Shown: positions 46,622 through 59,290, numbered from the stretch's first letter. The stretch is 64,000 nt of DNA from Protonemura montana (GCA_947568835.1 OX387606.1:24913111-24977110); one strand, 5' to 3'. The notes: generated by a model from the letters alone, not told the origin. Program-made: numbers and translations.

Positions 46622-46984
46622 GAGTTTTCATGTTTTAAGAAAAACCATTTTAATTGGGTTTTGAATGCTAAGTAAAGAACAACTAAATTTCCCGATGTTT
46701 TGTAACATATACTAGTTACTTCTTCAAGGGTAAGAGCAGTCCTGACAATTTTCCGATAACAAAAGAACCACATAAAATTATAACAATTACCAAGTTCAAG
46801 CTTCCTAAATGCATCTAAATTAAATAATCAGGGTCAATAACTTAAAAACCAATGTATTTTGTATTTTCTGAAATAAGATCTCGAACACATTGGCGTTTTT
46901 TAACTAACTAATTATGTGTATGGATGGAAAAAACGCCAATTTTTCGAGGTTTTCCTAAAATTATGTGATACAATCAAAATTTCC
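46622..46984 (-). mobile_element. Penelope-like element 3' region
   Basis: Follows directly from the coding fragment at 46985-47293 on the same strand and contains the family's terminal sequence, including a decayed ribozyme-like core (TTGAAGAAGTAAC...GTTACAAAAC). It links the dispersed short copies to a protein-coding parent. Confidence 0.75.
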
Positions 46985-47293
46985 TTATCCATTACGTTTA
47001 GTTCTTAATCTACCTATCCGAATATTTTCTTCTGGATTCTTTGTGCTGATTTCTTCTGCCTCCTCACTGATATTCTCTATAACATTTTTCTGTTGTAAAA
47101 TTGTTCCCCAAGCTCTATCTAGTTGAAAACCATCATCTCTATTGAAGTTATTGGCTTGTTATTTAATTTCCATTGCTTCTCTGACTTTTCTAGTGAATGT
47201 CCTATCATCTCGACATAAAATCCTTACTATGTCTATTTTAATGTGGCGTTGAAACTCATTCCCGTGTTCTGCACATGTTGTTTTGGTAATATA
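46985..47293 (-). pseudogene. Penelope-like ORF, C-terminal end
   Basis: The frame reads AEHGNEFQRHIKIDIVRILC, then FTRKVREAMEIK, a TAA, then NNFNRDDGFQLDRAWGTIL, and terminates at RNG-stop. The (K)VREAxEIxxx...NRDxGxQL...W block is characteristic of the end of Penelope-like RT/GIY-YIG proteins, just after the endonuclease. One internal stop and the loss of everything upstream show it is dead. Confidence 0.75.
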
Positions 47294-50200
47294 TTTATTT
47301 TTTGAATCCTATTGTTTCCAAGTGTTTATCACAAACCAAAATGTCCCCCGGGTGGAAGTGCCGTGATTGTTCTGCGGGTTGCGTCCAGAGGCTGAGAACG
47401 CCATCTATTTCAACGTCGAAAAGAAAGCGAAACTCAACAAAACGTCATAGGCTTTCAACGACTCGAAGCAAACAGCTGACGAGCGCCACTAAATTAACCA
47501 TGAGGCTCGGACGAAGCCGACGACAACGCCTGACCCTTTCTTTGGGAACACACGGAGTTATTTAAATAATTTACCAGGCTCTTAGGAAGGCGCTCTTTTC
47601 ACTGGTACACTTCGGTGACTATCAATGAGTGTCAGCTTCGTTTAAACGTGACATCGTGCCGCTCCTTGCAAACCAGACTCGCTTCTCTGTCCCGTGGGAC
47701 TCTTCTTCCCTGCGTTTTAATCTTGCCATAAAAGAGGGCAAACGGTTGCCGCCGCCTCCTCGAATGCTTAGCCAAGACGCTGGTCTTACCGTTGACAGAT
47801 TGCTTCGCCAAATCAACCAGAAAATTCTTAATTTCGTCGCATCTCGCTTTTGGGGACGAAAATATGCGTTCATTTTCGCTCGACGCCGAATTCCTAGCGA
47901 GATTTTGTAATCTCGAATAGACATTGGCATCATCAATAACAAAGTCGGACAGTGTTTGATGTCTTTGGTAATTGAAATAATGAGCTGCTCGAACGGATGC
48001 AAGATGGGAAGGCAATAGCTTCTAGAAATAAAGATCTTGGCAAGAAAGCAATTTTCACAATCTTTGATGCACGTCAGGGCGTGTTTATTGAGTTATTTTG
48101 AAATTAATTCTCTGCTTTTCACGGCTTTAATTAGGCAGTAGAAGAAGCTGGTACTTTGATTGTCAAGGTACGGTAGGTACTCCAATTTTATGATGAAACT
48201 TTTGTGTTGCCAACCGGTCTTAATCTGTTAAGCGAAATTAGTTAAGACTGGCATAAAAAGTGCCCGTCTTGCTCTTTATCCTGGAGGATACAACAAGGTT
48301 TCCAAGAGTCTTGGAGGAAGCCTCTCGGAATTGCTTCCGCTAGGTCTTAAGCCGGGTTAGCTAGGCAGGTTACGACAAAGCAACTTCTCTATTTTTGCCA
48401 CATTTTCCAGCTCCGATCGAATTAGAGATATGCTAGACATGCAAACAATATTTCCCACCGCGTCTGTTCTTCTCGTAGCTAGAGAAATAGCTCCATTTTA
48501 GCTTAAAAAATGTAGTCAAATGCTGAATAAATAAAATAAAACATTAGGTTTTTTATTGATCATAATCACCAGATATAATTCCAGTTATTATTAGCGACAA
48601 AATGACTGAACACCAATGTCTTCGAACAGGTCTGGATCTGTTTGCTATTTCATTTACATATCCACTTCCATTCCGCTGCAAAGGAAACCTGAAATGACCA
48701 ACCAAATTCTCGGAACGAACTGCACGATTAATCTAACGACCAGAAGCACTTTTAAAAGGAATGCGCTAAAGAAAATATATTTACTTGCAAAGAAACTCTC
48801 GAGCTTTCTGAAATAAAATAAAAACTACCTCTGCTTTGCATGAATCTCGAAGGAGGTATCTGTCTTTTTTTCGCAGCGCTGCAGTGACGTTGTATAGGTA
48901 TAATCATTTAGTTCCCTGCTCGGCACAAAATATCGCAAGAAACGCTAGCAGAGAACCGGTTTTAGCACCTCTTTCCAAGGAGGTGCACTCCTTCTTATAA
49001 TGTCAACACTAGGTTGGTACTCTAAAAAATTAGATTTCTAGCATTCAAAATAACGGTCGCCATTCTTCAAGCTTGCATCAGGCGTTCATTACGGCTCAGT
49101 GTTGAATAGCTCGGAGTCATCTCATGCACCGTATTGTCTGTAAGCCATCCTGCACGGGTCGGTACGGTCCCTCGAGCTGGGTTCCAGACAGATCTGGCAA
49201 TATAACGGTCATAATTGCAAACATTCGAGTTGGCTTCGAGGAGGTACTCAGGAATAAATACAAACACGCTCACTAGGCAATATTATGTTACCTTTTGTTA
49301 CTGTTTTTTTGAACATTTTATGGATGTTTTGAAGTGGAATTGTCGTTTCCGAAGAGTGTTTTTTTCCACCTCGTCTGGCCAATTGAAAAGAGTATACATC
49401 ATATCAGACTTGCAGAGGTGTAACGGTTTTTTATTATTTTTTTTTTTTTCAGTTATTCGCCACGATTATATCGGCTTTACTTTCATGCCAGTAACTCTGA
49501 AAGAAGCGCCAATTATTAAAAAAAACGCTCGGCAAAAAACCACATCGCATAAATATGAAAGAAAAGCACTGGAAAATGTGCCCGTCGCTTCAGGCAGCAA
49601 CAGAAAACATGTACCAGTGCAGAGTCTACTTGAGACTTATTTCCGAGTGTGTTTCAAACATCCCCCCCCCCCCCCCCCCCGATCCCGATCCGACCCACGA
49701 CCCCGACCCCGACCCAACCCGAGGCAGGATCACTTTCTCCTGGTATTCCACGATCCCGTCTAATCTTGACCCGATCGCACTTAATCCCTTGCTGTGATCA
49801 CTTCCTGGCTTCCGGAGCGAACTGCAAGATATGGGGCTGAGCTTGTGAAAAAATTCGGGAATTTGGCAAGTTTACGGAACGGGAATATTCTGGAGTTTCC
49901 AATTAGAGTTGCTGGTGTTTCTTGGCTTCGCTCGGGGGTCGGGGGGGCTGGGAAAGTTGGCTGATCACTACGCCGGGGCGATCGCAGTAGCTGACAGGAA
50001 ACTAGGAAAGTTTCTCGATGGTATCTGCTTGAGATGGGCTGTCTTTTTTATGTTGGTCGGGGCCCGAATTAAGCCCGAATGTTCAGGGCCCGGCCCGAAA
50101 TTTTAAGCCCTATAACCCGATTTAAAGAGAAATCCCAAACGAACCCGGATCCGGGCTGGGCCAGTAATTCTGGTTTGCGGGCCTCCTTGCACTTCGCTGG

Positions 50201-51007
50201 TATCTAAATATGCGTTCCTTTATAAACAAATGTTTAAATTAGCGAACCGTTTGCAAGAGTGTAACCGCCTCCAAATTTCAAACCAGCAGATCAAGTTTAC
50301 CAAAGTTTTACTGTCTGTTTGTTTTGATGATAGTCATTAATTGTGATCAAGGAGATATTTATTCAACTGACATTGATCAACAAGTAAAATATTAACCAGA
50401 TCAATGATCCCATTTAGTCGATAGTTTAGCAAAAGTTAGGTTCATTAAATTACTGAAGTTCTATGAAAATCTTATCCAACTTGCAAATAAGTGATAATAC
50501 GTTTGTAGTCTAAAATATTTGTATTATTTTTGCCATTTCACTTTTGAGCAATGTAAACTCCTTGTGTCTTACAACAATTGGTTTTCTTTCAACAAAAAGC
50601 AAAGAAATTTAGGTCGGACTGCAACTTAACGAAGAAACAACATTGAGACATGCAACTCGAAATCACATTGGGCATCATTCGCATTCGGTACATTTTTGTG
50701 CACCTCAGCGTAGAGTGCTGCTCAAGACGGTGGATATTTTCATCCCATATGTCTTCTTGGCTCACCGACACGAGCTACAATTGTATTTTCCACGATATCA
50801 ACGGGAACGTTTTTCAATCATTGTCGGGTTCTTCTTTGTCCGTCTTGGCTAGGTTTCAACTCGAATTTTACCAGTCATTGTCTTTTCTATTTTATCAGAA
50901 CGCAGTCCAAAGACCAGCAAGTTGATTATCTAACATTACAAAGACAGATCTTTTCAATGAATAATCTTTTTCAATGACAATCTGCTATATTTTTTAACTG
51001 TTTCAGT
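47294..51007. other. No gene recognised
   Basis: Frames near 47.3-48.0 kb are open on both strands (up to 127 codons) without recognisable similarity. A C-tract and (gacccc) repeat lie at 49662-49725. A patch of cccgaa/cgggcc repeats at 50060-50165 looks transposon-like but has no ends that I can define. Confidence 0.35.
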
Positions 51008-52040
51008 GATGGGTGACCATCATACACATGACCATCATACACATGACCATCATACACATGACCATCATACACATGACCATCATACACGTGACCATCATAC
51101 ACATGACCATCATACACATGACCATCATACACATGACCATCATACACATGACCATCATACACATGACCATCATACACATGACCATCATACACATGGCCAT
51201 CATACACATGACCATCATACACATGACCATCATACACATGACCATCATACACATGACCATCATACACATGGCCATCATACACGTGACCATCATACACGTG
51301 ACCATCATACACATGACCATCATACACATGACCGTCATACACATAACCGTCATACACATGATCATCATACACATGACCATCATACACATGACCATCATAC
51401 ACATGACCATCATACACATGACCATCATACACATGACCATCATACACATGACCGTCATACACATGACCATCATACACATGACCATCATACACATGACCAT
51501 CATACACATGACCATCATACACATGACCATCATACACATGGCCATCATACACATGACCATCATACACATGACCATCATACACATGACCATCATACACATG
51601 ACCATCATACACATGGCCATCATACACGTGACCATCATACACGTGACCATCATACACATGACCATCATACACATGACCGTCATACACATAACCGTCATAC
51701 ACATGATCATCATACACATGACCATCATACACATGACCATCATACACATGACCATCATACACATGACCATCATACACATGACCATCATACACATGACCGT
51801 CATACACATGACCATCATACACATGACCATCATACACGTGACCATCATACACATGACCATCATACACATGACCATCATACACATGACCATCATACACATG
51901 ACCATCATACACATGACCATCATACACATGACCGTCATACACATGACCATCATACACATGACCATCATACACATGACCATCATACACATGACCATCATAC
52001 ACATGACCATCATACACATGACCATCATACACATGACCAG
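51008..52040. repeat. 15-bp satellite (accatcatacacatg)n from SINE head
   Basis: About 68 copies of a 15-mer that occurs once in each 91-bp SINE head unit. A long internal duplication is visible: the order of variant units (gccatc, acgtg, accgtc, ataaccg, gatcatc) at about 51192-51460 recurs at about 51537-51805. The period divides by three, so frames stay open on both strands. Confidence 0.95.
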
Positions 52041-52372
52041 TTCTGTTCGGGAGAGAGGTTGGAGGGATAAAAGTTAGTACAGCAACTTCACTCGCCTTGC
52101 TTATCAACCTCTCGACAGCATGGATTTGTGGAGGAATCCTGTTGTTCGCGTTGTACCGTCCTTCGGAAGGGACGTTAAGTCGGTGGTCCCCTTGGTCTTC
52201 GACAGGAGTAGGCTACGTGCCGGCACCGGGTTTCTCCTCCCGTCTAAACTAGGTTAGGTTTATCATCATCCTCATCATCATCCACTCATTACCGACGCCA
52301 TTAGACCAGTGCCACACGACCAGATGTCAAAACAGTGCGTCGTTAAACATCACAAAATAAATAAATAAGCAG
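52041..52372 (+). mobile_element. 5S-SINE core and tail after the 15-bp array
   Basis: Continues from CAGTTCTGTTCGGGAGAGAG through the core (CCTTCGGAAGGGACGTTAAG) to the tail CGTCGTTAAACATCACAAAA and AAATAAATAAAT. The head is replaced by the 15-bp array. Confidence 0.85.
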
Positions 52373-52451
52373 ATGCAGTTTGTTCACACCTATACAAGCC
52401 GGCTCAACTCTCCAGCACGCATTGCATTTTAAGCAAACAAAACTGGGAATG

Positions 52452-52790
52452 CCATCATACACATGACCAGTTCTGTTCGGGAGAGAGGTTGGAGGGATGA
52501 AAGTTAAGCAACACTACGCTGAGTCAGGTATTGGATGGTTGACCATCATACACATGACCAGTTCTGTTCGGGAGAGAGGTTGGAGGGAGGAAAGTTAAGC
52601 AACACTGCGCTGAGTCAGGTATTGGATGGTTGACCATCATACACATGACCAGTTCTGTTCGGGAGAGAGGTTGGAGGGATGAAAGTTAAGCAACACTGCG
52701 CTGGGCCAGGTATTGGATGGGTGATCATCATACACATGACCAGTTCTGTTCGGGAGATAGGTTGGAGGGATGAAAGTTAAGCAACACTGG
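52452..52790. repeat. Four 91-bp SINE head units without core
   Basis: Same unit as in the other arrays, from CCATCATACACATGACCAG to AAGTTAAGCAACACTGG. Neither the 5' 5S start nor the core is present. Confidence 0.85.
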
Positions 52791-53138
52791 AATACATTCA
52801 CTGGAAAACATTCGGGAATACAGGAAACAGGAAACAGTAAAATAACGTAGAGTAATAAACAGGAAGAGAGTACAACCTGATGCACAATTCCATTCTGTCA
52901 ATAATCAAGCCGTTATAAAACCAGGACGTTGCACTTGCCCGACCATTGTTGCAAGTTTGCATTTGACATTCCTGAAAACGCCTGGTCACGTGGTTTACTT
53001 CGTGTTGCTATGGCAGGCCTAAGACCTTTTCATCACAATCACAATCTCATTCAATTCAGTTTCAGATTCATTTTTCTAAACGAAATTAACTTGCAAACTT
53101 GCGTTCTATATTTTTTTTCTTTGCAAAGCCTACACGTG

Positions 53139-53472
53139 ATGGTTTTTAGACTCATGTCCACTTGATCTAAACTTAGCACTAGTTTTAACAAAAACTATTT
53201 AGGGTTTTGAATGCTAAGTGAAGAACAACTAAATTTCCCAAACGTTTCGTAACTTGTACCTGTTACTTTATCAAGGGTAAGAGCAGTCCTGACAATTTTC
53301 CAATAACAAAACCACAAAAAATTATAACAATTACCAAGTTCAATCTTCCCAAATGCATCTAAATAAAATAATCAGGATCAATAACTCAAAAACTTATGTA
53401 TTTTGTATTTTCTGAAATAAAATCCCGAACAAATTGGCGTTTTTTACCAACTAACCAATTATCTGTATGGAA
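53139..53472 (-). mobile_element. Penelope-like terminal copy with TSD
   Basis: A 334-bp copy flanked by aagcctacacgtg (53126-53138) and aagccttcacgtg (53473-53485), 12 of 13 bases equal. It ends 160 bp from the stop codon of the neighbouring repeat-protein gene. Confidence 0.8.
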
Positions 53473-53635
53473 AAGCCTTCACGTGGTAACATCTAATAAA
53501 GCGACAGTGGTTTTATGCGTAGAATTTAATAGCAATTGCAAAGCATACAGCAAATCATGAAATGCAAATTCATCATAGGGATAACAGTCCCAGTTCTCTT
53601 CTGAAAAACACCCTGTTCTGATTGGCCATTATCTA

Positions 53636-56600
53636 TTACTTCCCGAAGAGGAATCGGTTCGGGGTCGCGTTAGATCCAAGTCTAGCACTGCCACCTAGAC
53701 TTGCACTGCCACCTAGACTTGCACTGCCACCTAGACTTGCACTGCCACCTAGACTTGCACTGCCACCTAGACTTGCACTGCCACCTAGACTTCCACGGCC
53801 TCCGAGAGAGTTGAGTAGAGAGGTTAGCCTGTTGACAACGTTTTGACCAAGAGCCAACACGGCGCTAGCAGGCATCATCAGCTGGGTTCCTGCAGAACCG
53901 CTTGCCGTTCCGCCTAGAAGACCACTAAATGGTGAAGAGGTGGAGGTTGGAGTAGCCTTGGTGGTGGCTGGAGCTTGTTTAGTGGTCGAAGTAGCCTTAG
54001 GAGTAGTTGGAGTAGCCTTGGTGGTGGTCGAAGTAGCCTTAGGAGTGGTCGAAGTAGCCTTAGGAGTGGTCGAAGTAGCCTTAGGAGTAGTTGGAGTAGC
54101 CTTAGCGGTGGTCGAAGTAGCCTTAGGAGTAGTTGGAGTAGCCTTAGCGGTGGTCAAAGTAGACTGAGGAGTAGTCGAAGTAGCCATAGTGGTGGTCGAA
54201 GTAGCCTTAGGAGTAGTTGTAGTAGCCTTAGCGGTGGTTGGAGTAGCCTTGGTGGTGGCTGGAGCTTCTGTAGTGGTCGAAGTCGCCTTAGGAGTGGTCG
54301 AAGTAGCTTTAGGAGTAGTTGGAGTAGCCTTAGCGGTGGTTGGAGTAGCCATGGTGGTGGCTGGCTCTTCCTGGACAGCATCTTCCTGGACAGCATCTTC
54401 CTGGGCAGGCTCTTCCTGGGCAGGCTCTTCCTGGGCAAGATCTTCCTGGGCAGGCTCTTCCTGAGCAAGATCTTCCTGGGCAGGCTCTTCCTGGGCAGAC
54501 TCTTCCTGGACAGCATCTTCCTGGGCAGCATCTTCCTGGACGGGCTCTTCCTGGGCAGGATCTTCCTGGGCAGGCTCTTCCTGGGTCAGATCTTCCTGGG
54601 CAGCATCTTCCTGGACAAGATCTTCCTGGGCAGGCTCTTCCTGGGCAGGCTCTTCCTGGACAAGATCTTCCTGGACAGGCTCTTCCTGGGCAAGATCTTC
54701 CTGGACAGGCTCTTCCTGGGCAGGCTCTTCCTGGGCAAGATCTTCCTGGGCAGGCTCTTCCTGAGCAAGATCTTCCTGGGCAGGCTCTTCCTGGGCAGCA
54801 TCTTCCTGGGCAAGATCTTCCTGGGCAGCATCTTCCTGGGCAATATCTTCCTGGGCAGGCTCTTCCTGGACACCATCTTCCTGGGCAGCATCTTCCTGGG
54901 CAAGATCTTCCTGGGCAAGATCTTCCTGGGAAAGATCTTCCTGGACAAGATCTTCCTGGGCAAGATCTTCCTGGGCAGGCTCTTCCTGGGCAGACTCTTC
55001 CTGGGCAAGATCTTCCTGGACAGGCTCTTCCTGGGCAAGATCTTCCTGGGCAGGCTCTTCCTGGGCAGGCTCTTCCTGGGCAAGATCTTCCTGGGCAGGC
55101 TCTTCCTGAGCAATATCTTCCCGGGCAGCATCTTCCTGGGAAGGCTCTTCCTGGGCAGCATCTTCCTGGGCAATATCTTCCTGGGCAGGCTCTTCCTGGG
55201 CAAGATCTTCCTGGGCAGGCTCTTCCTGGGCAAGATCTTCCTGGGCAGGCTCTTCCTGGGCAGCATCTTCCTGGGCAACATCTTCCTGGGCAAGATCTTC
55301 CTGGTCAAGATCTTCCTGGGCAAGATCTTCCTGGACAGACTCTTCCTGCATCAACGACTCGCCTTCTGATTGGTCGTCTTCAGGCGCTGAGTCGCCGAGC
55401 TCTACCTGCGACTCAGACTCGAACCCGGTCTCTCCCTGCACCAGGGGCTCATTCTTTGCAAGGTCAGCATCGACATCAGCCGACGCCCGCAAGGACGCAC
55501 CTCCAACAGTGGCGACATCACGGGCCATGTTGACAGCAGCGTCGACAGCGCCACGAGCCTGGGCGGCGACTTCTTTAACTACGTTGAGTCCAGCATTAGC
55601 TAAACCGAGGCCAGCATTAGCGGCGCTAGCAGCGGCATCAATGCCGGCAATCACTGAAGATGTCTTTAGGTCCAAGCCAGCCTTGGCTGCAGATCCCGCC
55701 GTCGCCAGGCCGGAGGAGATAGCCGTGTTTGCAGATTCCAAACCTCGAGTCACAGACGACTTGGCCATGTTGGCAACACCGCCGATCAGGGATTGGCCGA
55801 GACCTCCAAGACCTTCAAAACCTCCCAAAGATCCAGTGGAACCTCCCACGTTGCCTTCTAGTTTGAATTCCAGCGGAAAGCCATGGATGACCTGGTAATG
55901 GAATCAAAGAAATGAAACTTTCTTATATGCTAAGAATTTTCACAAATTCGGTGGCATATCCGACAGTGATTAACAATACTTAAAACTAACTTATTTCTGA
56001 TGGTTTTTAGACTCATGTCTACTTGATTTATCCTTAGCACTAGTTTTACAAAAACTATTTCAACTGGGTTTTGAATGCTAATTAAAGGAAACTAAATTTA
56101 GTAGCCCTTTACTTAGCATTCAAAACCCAGTTCAAATAGTTTTTCTTATAACTTATTTCTAACACTCTATTTATAAATAATTTACATGATTTCATTTTCT
56201 CTATTGCATTCTGAGGCAGCCCATTCTACTCAGCTGCAACTCTGTCCACCAACAATGAGTCCCCGTTTTAAATCCTTCTTCCAAATATTTTCCTCTTCAT
56301 CTTTTGACAGTGGTCTTTCCTCTTCTTATAATTGTTTGTTTCCTATCTGTGTCCGATTTCCTGCCAAGCCTTGTCCCCTCTGTATGCTTTGCAGATTGCA
56401 GCAAATCTTGCCACTTTCCTCCTCTTATTCAGTGGGTCTCTTGCAGTTTCTAAAGCAATACCCTCAGATATAATGTGTGGAGGAAAAACGATTTATTTAA
56501 AAATCGACAGCTATCCAAATATATGGTTGACCATTAAGGTCTAGCTTACTAATCTATATTTTAATACAATTTGTTATTAATAATATTTATGATTATGGTT

Positions 56601-57065
56601 ATGGTAATCATGAAGTGTTGTTATATATATGGTTACCAGAACGTACCACAGGTTACCGTTGAGTGTGCAGGTTCTAGGTAGAGGTTCTAGGTTCATAGGT
56701 AAAACAGTTACAACACAAGCTGTTCCCTGGGCGTTTTAGAGCGTTTAAAGGTGTTTGTAAGCTTTTAAAAGCTTTTAAAATACATTTGTAGGCGTAATTA
56801 AATCTCTGAAAGGCGTTGACAGGCGTTTTAACGCGTTGAAAATGCGTTCATTGGCGTAGTTAGGCGTAAATAGGTGCTTCAAAGCGTTTAAAAGCGTTCC
56901 AAAGGTGATTGTGGACGCTGTGAAGCGTTTGAAAGGTGTTTCAACCTTTAAATCTCTTAAAAAAGCTGGGTAACCCAAATACCAAATCGAAACAACGCGC
57001 TTTGATCCGCGTCTTACCTGGACAGCTAGAGCCGTGAGAAGCAACAGAGTCGCTTTGTACGCCAT
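53636..57065 (-). CDS. Secreted repeat protein with QED pentads and mucin-like part
   Basis: Exon 1 57018-57065 encodes MAYKATLLLLTALAVQ, a signal peptide ending at CAG|GTAAG. Exon 2 53636-55891 starts after TTACCAG| in phase 0 with VIHGFPLEFKLEGN. Total 767 residues. Order: Gly-rich start; Ala-rich amphipathic-looking segment (about 50-155); acidic linker; about 65 pentapeptides of the type AQEDL, AQEEP or AQEDA (about 197-525); Thr/Ala/Lys/Pro repeats of the TTxKATPT type, probably O-glycosylated (about 527-668); MMPASA...LLNSLGG; six SLGGSA hexads; end PNRFLFGK. No cysteines are evident. It is a paralogue of the gene at 61050-62810 by its ends and exon plan. Function unknown; the very acidic array suggests cation binding or a matrix/adhesive role (inference). 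I did not find a named family. The frame is intact through some 1.6 kb of repeats, which supports selection. Confidence 0.85.
55999..56148. mobile_element. Small palindromic Penelope-like copy in intron
   Basis: 150 bp: GATGGTTTTTAGACTCATGT..., then inverted arms GGGTTTTGAATGCTAAT / CTTAGCATTCAAAACCC. An exact 12-bp duplication, taacttatttct, flanks it (55987-55998 and 56149-56160). It lies in intron 1 of the QED-repeat gene. Confidence 0.8.
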
Positions 57066-57136
57066 CTCTGTTGTAAATCGGGTACCAGTCGAGAGCAGCG
57101 CGCGGAAGTTGATGGCCTGTTAGTGGCAGCCGCTCG

Positions 57137-57146
57137 TTTATATAAA
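57137..57146 (-). promoter_or_regulatory. TATA box of the QED-repeat gene
   Basis: TTTATATAAA lies 72 bp upstream of the ATG, leaving a 5' UTR of about 45 bp if transcription starts 25-30 bp downstream of the box. Confidence 0.6.
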
Positions 57147-57433
57147 GTGCATTCGCCCGCTGACAAATGGACCAATCAGCGGCGAGCACACGTGAACGCG
57201 ATGCAGTTAAATGCATGTGGAACAACTGTGTCAACAAAGCTCACTTTGATGCAGTTTGCAATCGTTAGCTAATTCACTTAATTGAAATTTAATTTGACAA
57301 TTATGCCGTTTAATTGCATGTTGTTTTTTATCCAGAATGTTCCAGTCGATTTAATTTGATGATAGCCTGCAATGTTTGCTCGAATAAGTGTATGTTTGGC
57401 AATATAGGTTAGGGTCATTCGTTTGACAGAGTA

Positions 57434-58195
57434 AATTTTGTTGAAACTGTTGCCATGACGACTTCCAATCAAATGCAGTGAAATTCAGATGTTTCTGTGA
57501 GCTAGAGATCCAACTTAAAGTTCAAAATTTTGTTGAAACTGTTGCCATGACGACTTCCAATCACATGCAGTGAAATTCAGATGTTTCTGTGAGCTAGAGA
57601 TCCAACTTATAGTTGAAAATTTTGTTGAAACTGTTGCCATGACGACTTCCAATCACGTGCAGTGAAATTCAGATGTTTCTGTGAGCTAAAGATCAAACTT
57701 ACAGTTCAAAATTTTGTTGAAACTGTTGCCATGACGACTTCCAATCACATGGAGGGAAATTCAGATGTTTCTGTGAGCTAGAGATCCAACTTAAAGTTCA
57801 AAATTTTGTTGAAACTGTTGCCATGACGACTGCCAATCACATGGAGTGAAATTCAGATGTTTCTGTGAGCTAGAGATCCAACTTATAGTTGAACATTTTG
57901 TTGAAACTGTTGCCATGACGACTTCCAATCACATGCAGTGAAATTCAGATGTTTCTATGAGCTAGAGATTCAACTTATAGTTGAACATTTTGTTGAAACT
58001 GTTGCCATGACGACTTCCAATCACATGGAGTGAAATTCAGATGTTTCTGTGAGCTAGAGATCCAACTTATAGTTGAACATTTTGTTGAAACTGTTGCCAT
58101 GACGACTTCCAATCACATGCAGTGAAATTCAGATGTTTCTGTGAGCTAGAGATCCAACTTACAGTTGAACATTTTGTTGAAACTGTTGCCATGAC
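57434..58195. repeat. 92-bp satellite, eight units
   Basis: Each unit contains TTTTGTTGAAACTGTTGCCA, TGACGACTTCCAATCACATG and TTTCTGTGAGCTAGAGATC. Unit starts are 92 bp apart and the copies differ at a few positions each. It begins about 290 bp upstream of the TATA box of the QED-repeat gene and shares no sequence with the SINE-derived arrays. Confidence 0.9.
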
Positions 58196-58492
58196 AGTTG
58201 ACAGTTGACATGAATGAAAACATTTTTCTATTAAATATTCTTTCAGCCGATGTCAGGATTCATATTCTTCAAGTTGTTTGGTAAAATATTGTTAAGTTTT
58301 GAGCCTAAGCTACGAGGGTTACTTCTTTTACAGTTTTTAACTCTAATGTATATTTTTCTTTGCGTGTTCGTGAAACATTTCATTGTAATTGAGTTACACT
58401 TTTGTTTTGAACTTTGTGCGTAATTACTGCGTGAATATAAATGCAAGGCAGACTTCATATTGAAAAGCGTGTGAGTAGAGGTTTGCACGAGT

Positions 58493-58665
58493 AGATGAAA
58501 TCTGATTTAAATTGCAAACGCTTGCAATGCGCGGGGTATTTTTATTATTATCAACACTATAATAATATCCGTTAGGGCATCAATTTTTGAGACGGTTCTC
58601 TGTGTTGTTAATAATAAAATACCCCGCGCATTGCAAGCGTTTGCAATTTAAATCAGATTTCATCT
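58493..58665. repeat. Long foldback repeat
   Basis: Arms 58493-58557 and 58602-58665 are almost perfect inverted copies (65 and 64 nt) around a 44-nt loop. The loop holds AGGGCATCAATTTTTGAGAC, the 3' part of the tRNA-like SINE at 16632-17091, and the arms match the sequence next to that SINE's inverted tail. Confidence 0.85.
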
Positions 58666-59029
58666 AATGATTTGTCTATGTTGATAAACAAGCCGGCTAT
58701 CGATTCTCTAGTTCGTGTTAACTGCTTCGTTCGCTTGGTTTGACCTTGCTAAGGTGACTGGTATCGGTGGTCAATGGTCATGGGTTGTGTCGTCCCCAAG
58801 CAGTCTTAACTTCCCTTCCTTGATTTCGGTTGGTAGCTCGTTTATAAACAATATCAATAAGCGTACAATATGAAGATGGGTCTAAACACCATCATAGAAT
58901 GGAGATATGTTCAAACCTTGAGGCAGTCCCATTTCCAGATGAGTCTCTTCCGATAAATGGCTTTGAACTTTGCTGGTCACTTGCAATTTGCGTTCTGATA
59001 GATACCTAAGTAGGTTCTTACCCAACTAT

Positions 59030-59290
59030 TTATTTAGCTTGTTTAGCTATTAAAAAAGTAACAAGGTTACATTCTACTTTTCTTTTCATCCTCTTTAAAT
59101 TTATCATACAATTTAGCCTTAAATTAACTTACAGTTTTTGTATTCCTAGTTTTCTTTGATAATTTATTATAATCTTTAGTTCCTTTAGTAAATACTGTGT
59201 TTAATTTAGAAGACTTAACAAAGATATTAGTCCTATTCCTTAGTATTGTGATTAAGGATGCGATTTACTAACTTAACCTTTGAATTTTAT
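59030..59290 (-). mobile_element. LINE 3' fragment (RT C-terminus)
   Basis: Minus-strand frames read FTKGTKDYNKLSK and FKAKLYDKFKEDEKK, matching the block near the end of CR1/L2-like LINE proteins also seen at 4774-5082. Stops interrupt it. Confidence 0.5.

Noticed and set aside
47622-48015. Overlapping frames of 93-127 codons on both strands
   Set aside because: Open in several frames at once with no recognisable domain; an unknown element fragment is possible but not supported.
51003-52107. Four long frames with Asp/His/Met/Tyr pentads
   Set aside because: 15-bp satellite derived from a SINE head; frames are open on both strands and no gene structure is present.
57434-58195. CRISPR-like array
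   Set aside because: Eight 92-bp units are contiguous and diverge throughout; there are no unique spacers and the setting is animal DNA.
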